Assembly: GCF_003814875.1 (NCBI RefSeq)
Contig: NZ_RKQF01000001.1
Location: 4,154,001-4,218,000 of the forward strand
Length of the DNA: 64,000 nucleotides
DNA from: Streptomyces sp. Ag109_O5-1
GTDB lineage: Bacteria; Actinomycetota; Actinomycetes; Streptomycetales; Streptomycetaceae
Direction of reading: 5' to 3'
In this document: one piece after another, positions 62,178 to 64,000 of the stretch
How positions within the stretch are numbered: position 1 is the stretch's first letter
Layout: every line of letters starts with the position of its first letter
Made by a program: the position numbers and the translations under genes
The notes under the pieces: model-generated
The model's database searches: none
Seen by the model: only the letters and a program-made list of their open reading frames with translations
Told to the model about the DNA's origin: nothing

Positions 62178-64000
62178 CTGCTTGCCTCCTCGACTGTGCC
62201 CCCCGTGGCTTCTTCGGATACGGCTGTTCCTGATCCGGCCCGTGCGGTGCTGGGCACCTGGTTCTGGCCGGTCTGTTCGGCGATCTCCGCCTCCACGTCG
62301 CGCCGTCCTGCGTCGGCTCCGCGGCGGAAGCCGCCGAGCCTGCGCCGGAGGGCCTCGGCGTCGACGCCTGAGCCGCGCTGGCGGGGCGGCGGAGCGGGTG
62401 TGGTGATCTTGGGGGTGCGTTTGGGGAGACCCTTGCTGGTGACCGGGTCCTCGGCGTCGGCGAGGGCGTCGCCGCCGTCGCCGGGTGCGGGCAGGGGGCG
62501 GGAGTGCTCCTCGGTTTCGCCGAAGTCGTTCCCACCCGCACCGGCCGTGCGGGTATCGAGCTCAGGTGCGGGTGGCCCCAGTGGGGCGTACCCGGCATCG
62601 GCGGCCGCGGGCTGCGGTCGGGGCCAGTCGTCGTCCTCGGCCCGCTGTCGTCGGGACCTGATCTCGCCGTCGGCAGGGTGCGTCCGCCTCTCGCGCACAC
62701 CGGGCCGCGCCTGCTCCTCGGCCGTGGCGGCTCGCGGCCGCTCCTCCGCGGGAACGGCTCGCGGCCGCTCCCCCGTCGGCTCGGCCTCCGGGGCCAGCTC
62801 CGGGAGCAGCAGGGCCATCGTCGTCTCGGCGAACGTCTCCGGCGGGGCTTTCGGGCGGTACGTCGGCTCGGGAACCGCAGCCTTCGGCGGGGCCGCCTGC
62901 TCGTGCACGGCGTCCTCGTGGGCCGGCCGTACCGGCAGGGCCTCCTCGTCGGCGCGCCGTACGGCCACGGCCTCCGCGTCGGCCCCGGCCGTGACCGCCC
63001 CGTGCTCGTCGGCCTCCCGTACGGCCTTCTCCGCCAGCGTCACCAGCGGGTCGCCGGACGCCGAGCGGCCGTACAGGACGTTGGAGTTGACCTCCGCGGC
63101 CGCGCCGGGGAGGGAGTAGGCGTGGGCGCCGCCGGGAGCCGTCGCGGCCGGCGGGACCGAGGCCGCGGGGGCCGCGGCCAGCAGGGACTGCGGGAGGACG
63201 ACGACCGCCGCCACCCCGCCCTGCTTCTGCTCGCGCAGCTGGACCCGGACACCGTGCCGGTGGGCCAGCCGGGCCACGACGTAGAGGCCGAGACCGAGGC
63301 CGCCCTCGCCCTCCTGGTCGTACGGCGACTCGGGGTCGAACTCGGCGAGGCGGCCGTTGAGGCGAGCCAGGCGGTCGGCGGTCATGCCGATGCCCTCGTC
63401 CTGGACGGAGAGCATGACCTCGCCGCTCTCCAGCAGCCAGCCGGAGATCTCGACGGGCAGGTCGGGCGGGGAGGACGCGGTGGCGTTCTCCATGAGTTCG
63501 GCGAGGAGGTGGCTGAGGTCGTCGGCGGCGAAACCGGCCACGTGCGCGTGCGGGGGTAGGGCCGCGATACGGACGCGCTCGTAGCGCTCGATCTCGCTGA
63601 CGGCCGCCCGGACCACGTCGACCAGTGGGATCGGGCCGGCGTGCTGCTGGACGTGCTCGGTGCCGGCCAGCACGAGGAGGTTCTCGCTGTGGCGGCGCAT
63701 GACCGTGGCGAAGTGGTCGAGCTTGAAGAGGGTCGACAGGCGGTCGGGGTCCTGCTCGCGCTCCTCCAGGCCCTCGATCACCGCCAGCTGGCGTTCCACC
63801 AGGCCCAGGGTGCGCAGCGCCAGGTTGACGAAGGTGCCGCCGATGCTGGTGCGCAGCCGCTCCAGCTGGACGGCGGAGTCGGTCAGCTCGGCGCGCAGCT
63901 CCTCGCGGGCGTCGGCCATCTTCTGGCGCTGGCCGACCAGGTGCTTGCGGTCGGTCTCCAGGGTGGCGATGCGGTCGTAGAGCTCGACGGCGTGCGCGTG
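62174..64000 (-). CDS. cvnA: Conservon kinase-like CvnA (partial)
   Basis: The gene is cut by the window edge: its frame stays open to 64000, with at least 27 codons upstream of the internal ATG at 63919. The visible 608 residues include a coiled-coil part, a histidine-kinase-like ATPase domain (LLAELMENATASSPPDLPVEIS, VQDEGIGMTADRLA, GLGLYVVARLAHRHGVRV) and a long Pro/Ala/Glu-rich C-terminal tail. The phospho-acceptor His region (DHFATVMRRHSENLLVLAG) is of the nitrate/conservon sensor type. The N-terminal sensor lies outside the window. Confidence 0.93.
   Translation of the reverse strand, partial: HAHAVELYDRIATLETDRKHLVGQRQKMADAREELRAELTDSAVQLERLRTSIGGTFVNLALRTLGLVERQLAVIEGLEEREQDPDRLSTLFKLDHFATVMRRHSENLLVLAGTEHVQQHAGPIPLVDVVRAAVSEIERYERVRIAALPPHAHVAGFAADDLSHLLAELMENATASSPPDLPVEISGWLLESGEVMLSVQDEGIGMTADRLARLNGRLAEFDPESPYDQEGEGGLGLGLYVVARLAHRHGVRVQLREQKQGGVAAVVVLPQSLLAAAPAASVPPAATAPGGAHAYSLPGAAAEVNSNVLYGRSASGDPLVTLAEKAVREADEHGAVTAGADAEAVAVRRADEEALPVRPAHEDAVHEQAAPPKAAVPEPTYRPKAPPETFAETTMALLLPELAPEAEPTGERPRAVPAEERPRAATAEEQARPGVRERRTHPADGEIRSRRQRAEDDDWPRPQPAAADAGYAPLGPPAPELDTRTAGAGGNDFGETEEHSRPLPAPGDGGDALADAEDPVTSKGLPKRTPKITTPAPPPRQRGSGVDAEALRRRLGGFRRGADAGRRDVEAEIAEQTGQNQVPSTARAGSGTAVSEEATGGTVEEASS

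Overview
The window looks like a Streptomyces chromosome. The evidence is the GC-rich, wobble-G/C coding style, a conservon (cvnA-D), a RepSA/TraB-type actinomycete integrative and conjugative element (AICE), a Ku/LigD-polymerase pair, an FtsW/PBP pair, and many DUF and secreted families I know from streptomycetes. All identifications come from reading motifs and from memory of families; no search was run.

Bases 1-26.7 kb look like an accessory island. A cupin/hydrolase/MFS operon comes first. A scrapyard follows at 2.8-8.5 kb: a frameshifted IS5-type transposase, a broken WD40-type propeller gene, a tyrosine recombinase with a second decayed recombinase behind it, an LRR remnant fused to a SapA-like secreted domain, and lipoprotein-type genes. 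The largest gene (8516-12985) encodes a 1489-residue exported protein with a propeller-like region, a lysozyme-like region, a golvesin-like region and a C-terminal NucA/NucB nuclease domain. Next come small metabolic and hypothetical genes, then regulator/enzyme pairs: MFS/TetR, XRE/MBL hydrolase and SDR/HxlR, the first and last with visible candidate operators. At 26718-26764 lies the 3' half of a tRNA-Arg(CCG) gene followed by a terminator, with no 5' half. I read it as the distal attachment site of an integrated element, which makes 26.7 kb the likely island/chromosome border.

Bases 26.8-47.3 kb are mostly conserved chromosome: hypothetical and secreted proteins, a YdeP/FdhF-type molybdopterin oxidoreductase, divergent Ku and LigD polymerase, a NERD protein divergent from a Cys-x5-Arg phosphatase-like protein, a lipoprotein/sensor-kinase operon with no response regulator beside it, an FtsW/RodA-PBP pair, an AurF-like diiron protein, an NlpC/P60 hydrolase and a TetR regulator.

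Bases 47.3-59.4 kb are a 12.1-kb AICE: integrase (split by a frameshift), excisionase, RepSA initiator, small zinc-knuckle proteins, spread proteins, TraB translocase, an SCO3933-type protein, and a divergent GntR repressor with a symmetric operator array. Its cargo is a small monooxygenase-fold protein, a PAS-GAF-SpoIIE phosphatase and a membrane-anchored atypical receiver protein. The element sits in the 3' end of a StyA-like flavin monooxygenase gene and supplies a recoded replacement 3' end; the displaced original end remains at 47260-47317.

Bases 59.4-64 kb hold that monooxygenase and the conservon cvnD, C, B and A (cvnA runs off the window). All five are on the minus strand with overlapping or near-touching genes.
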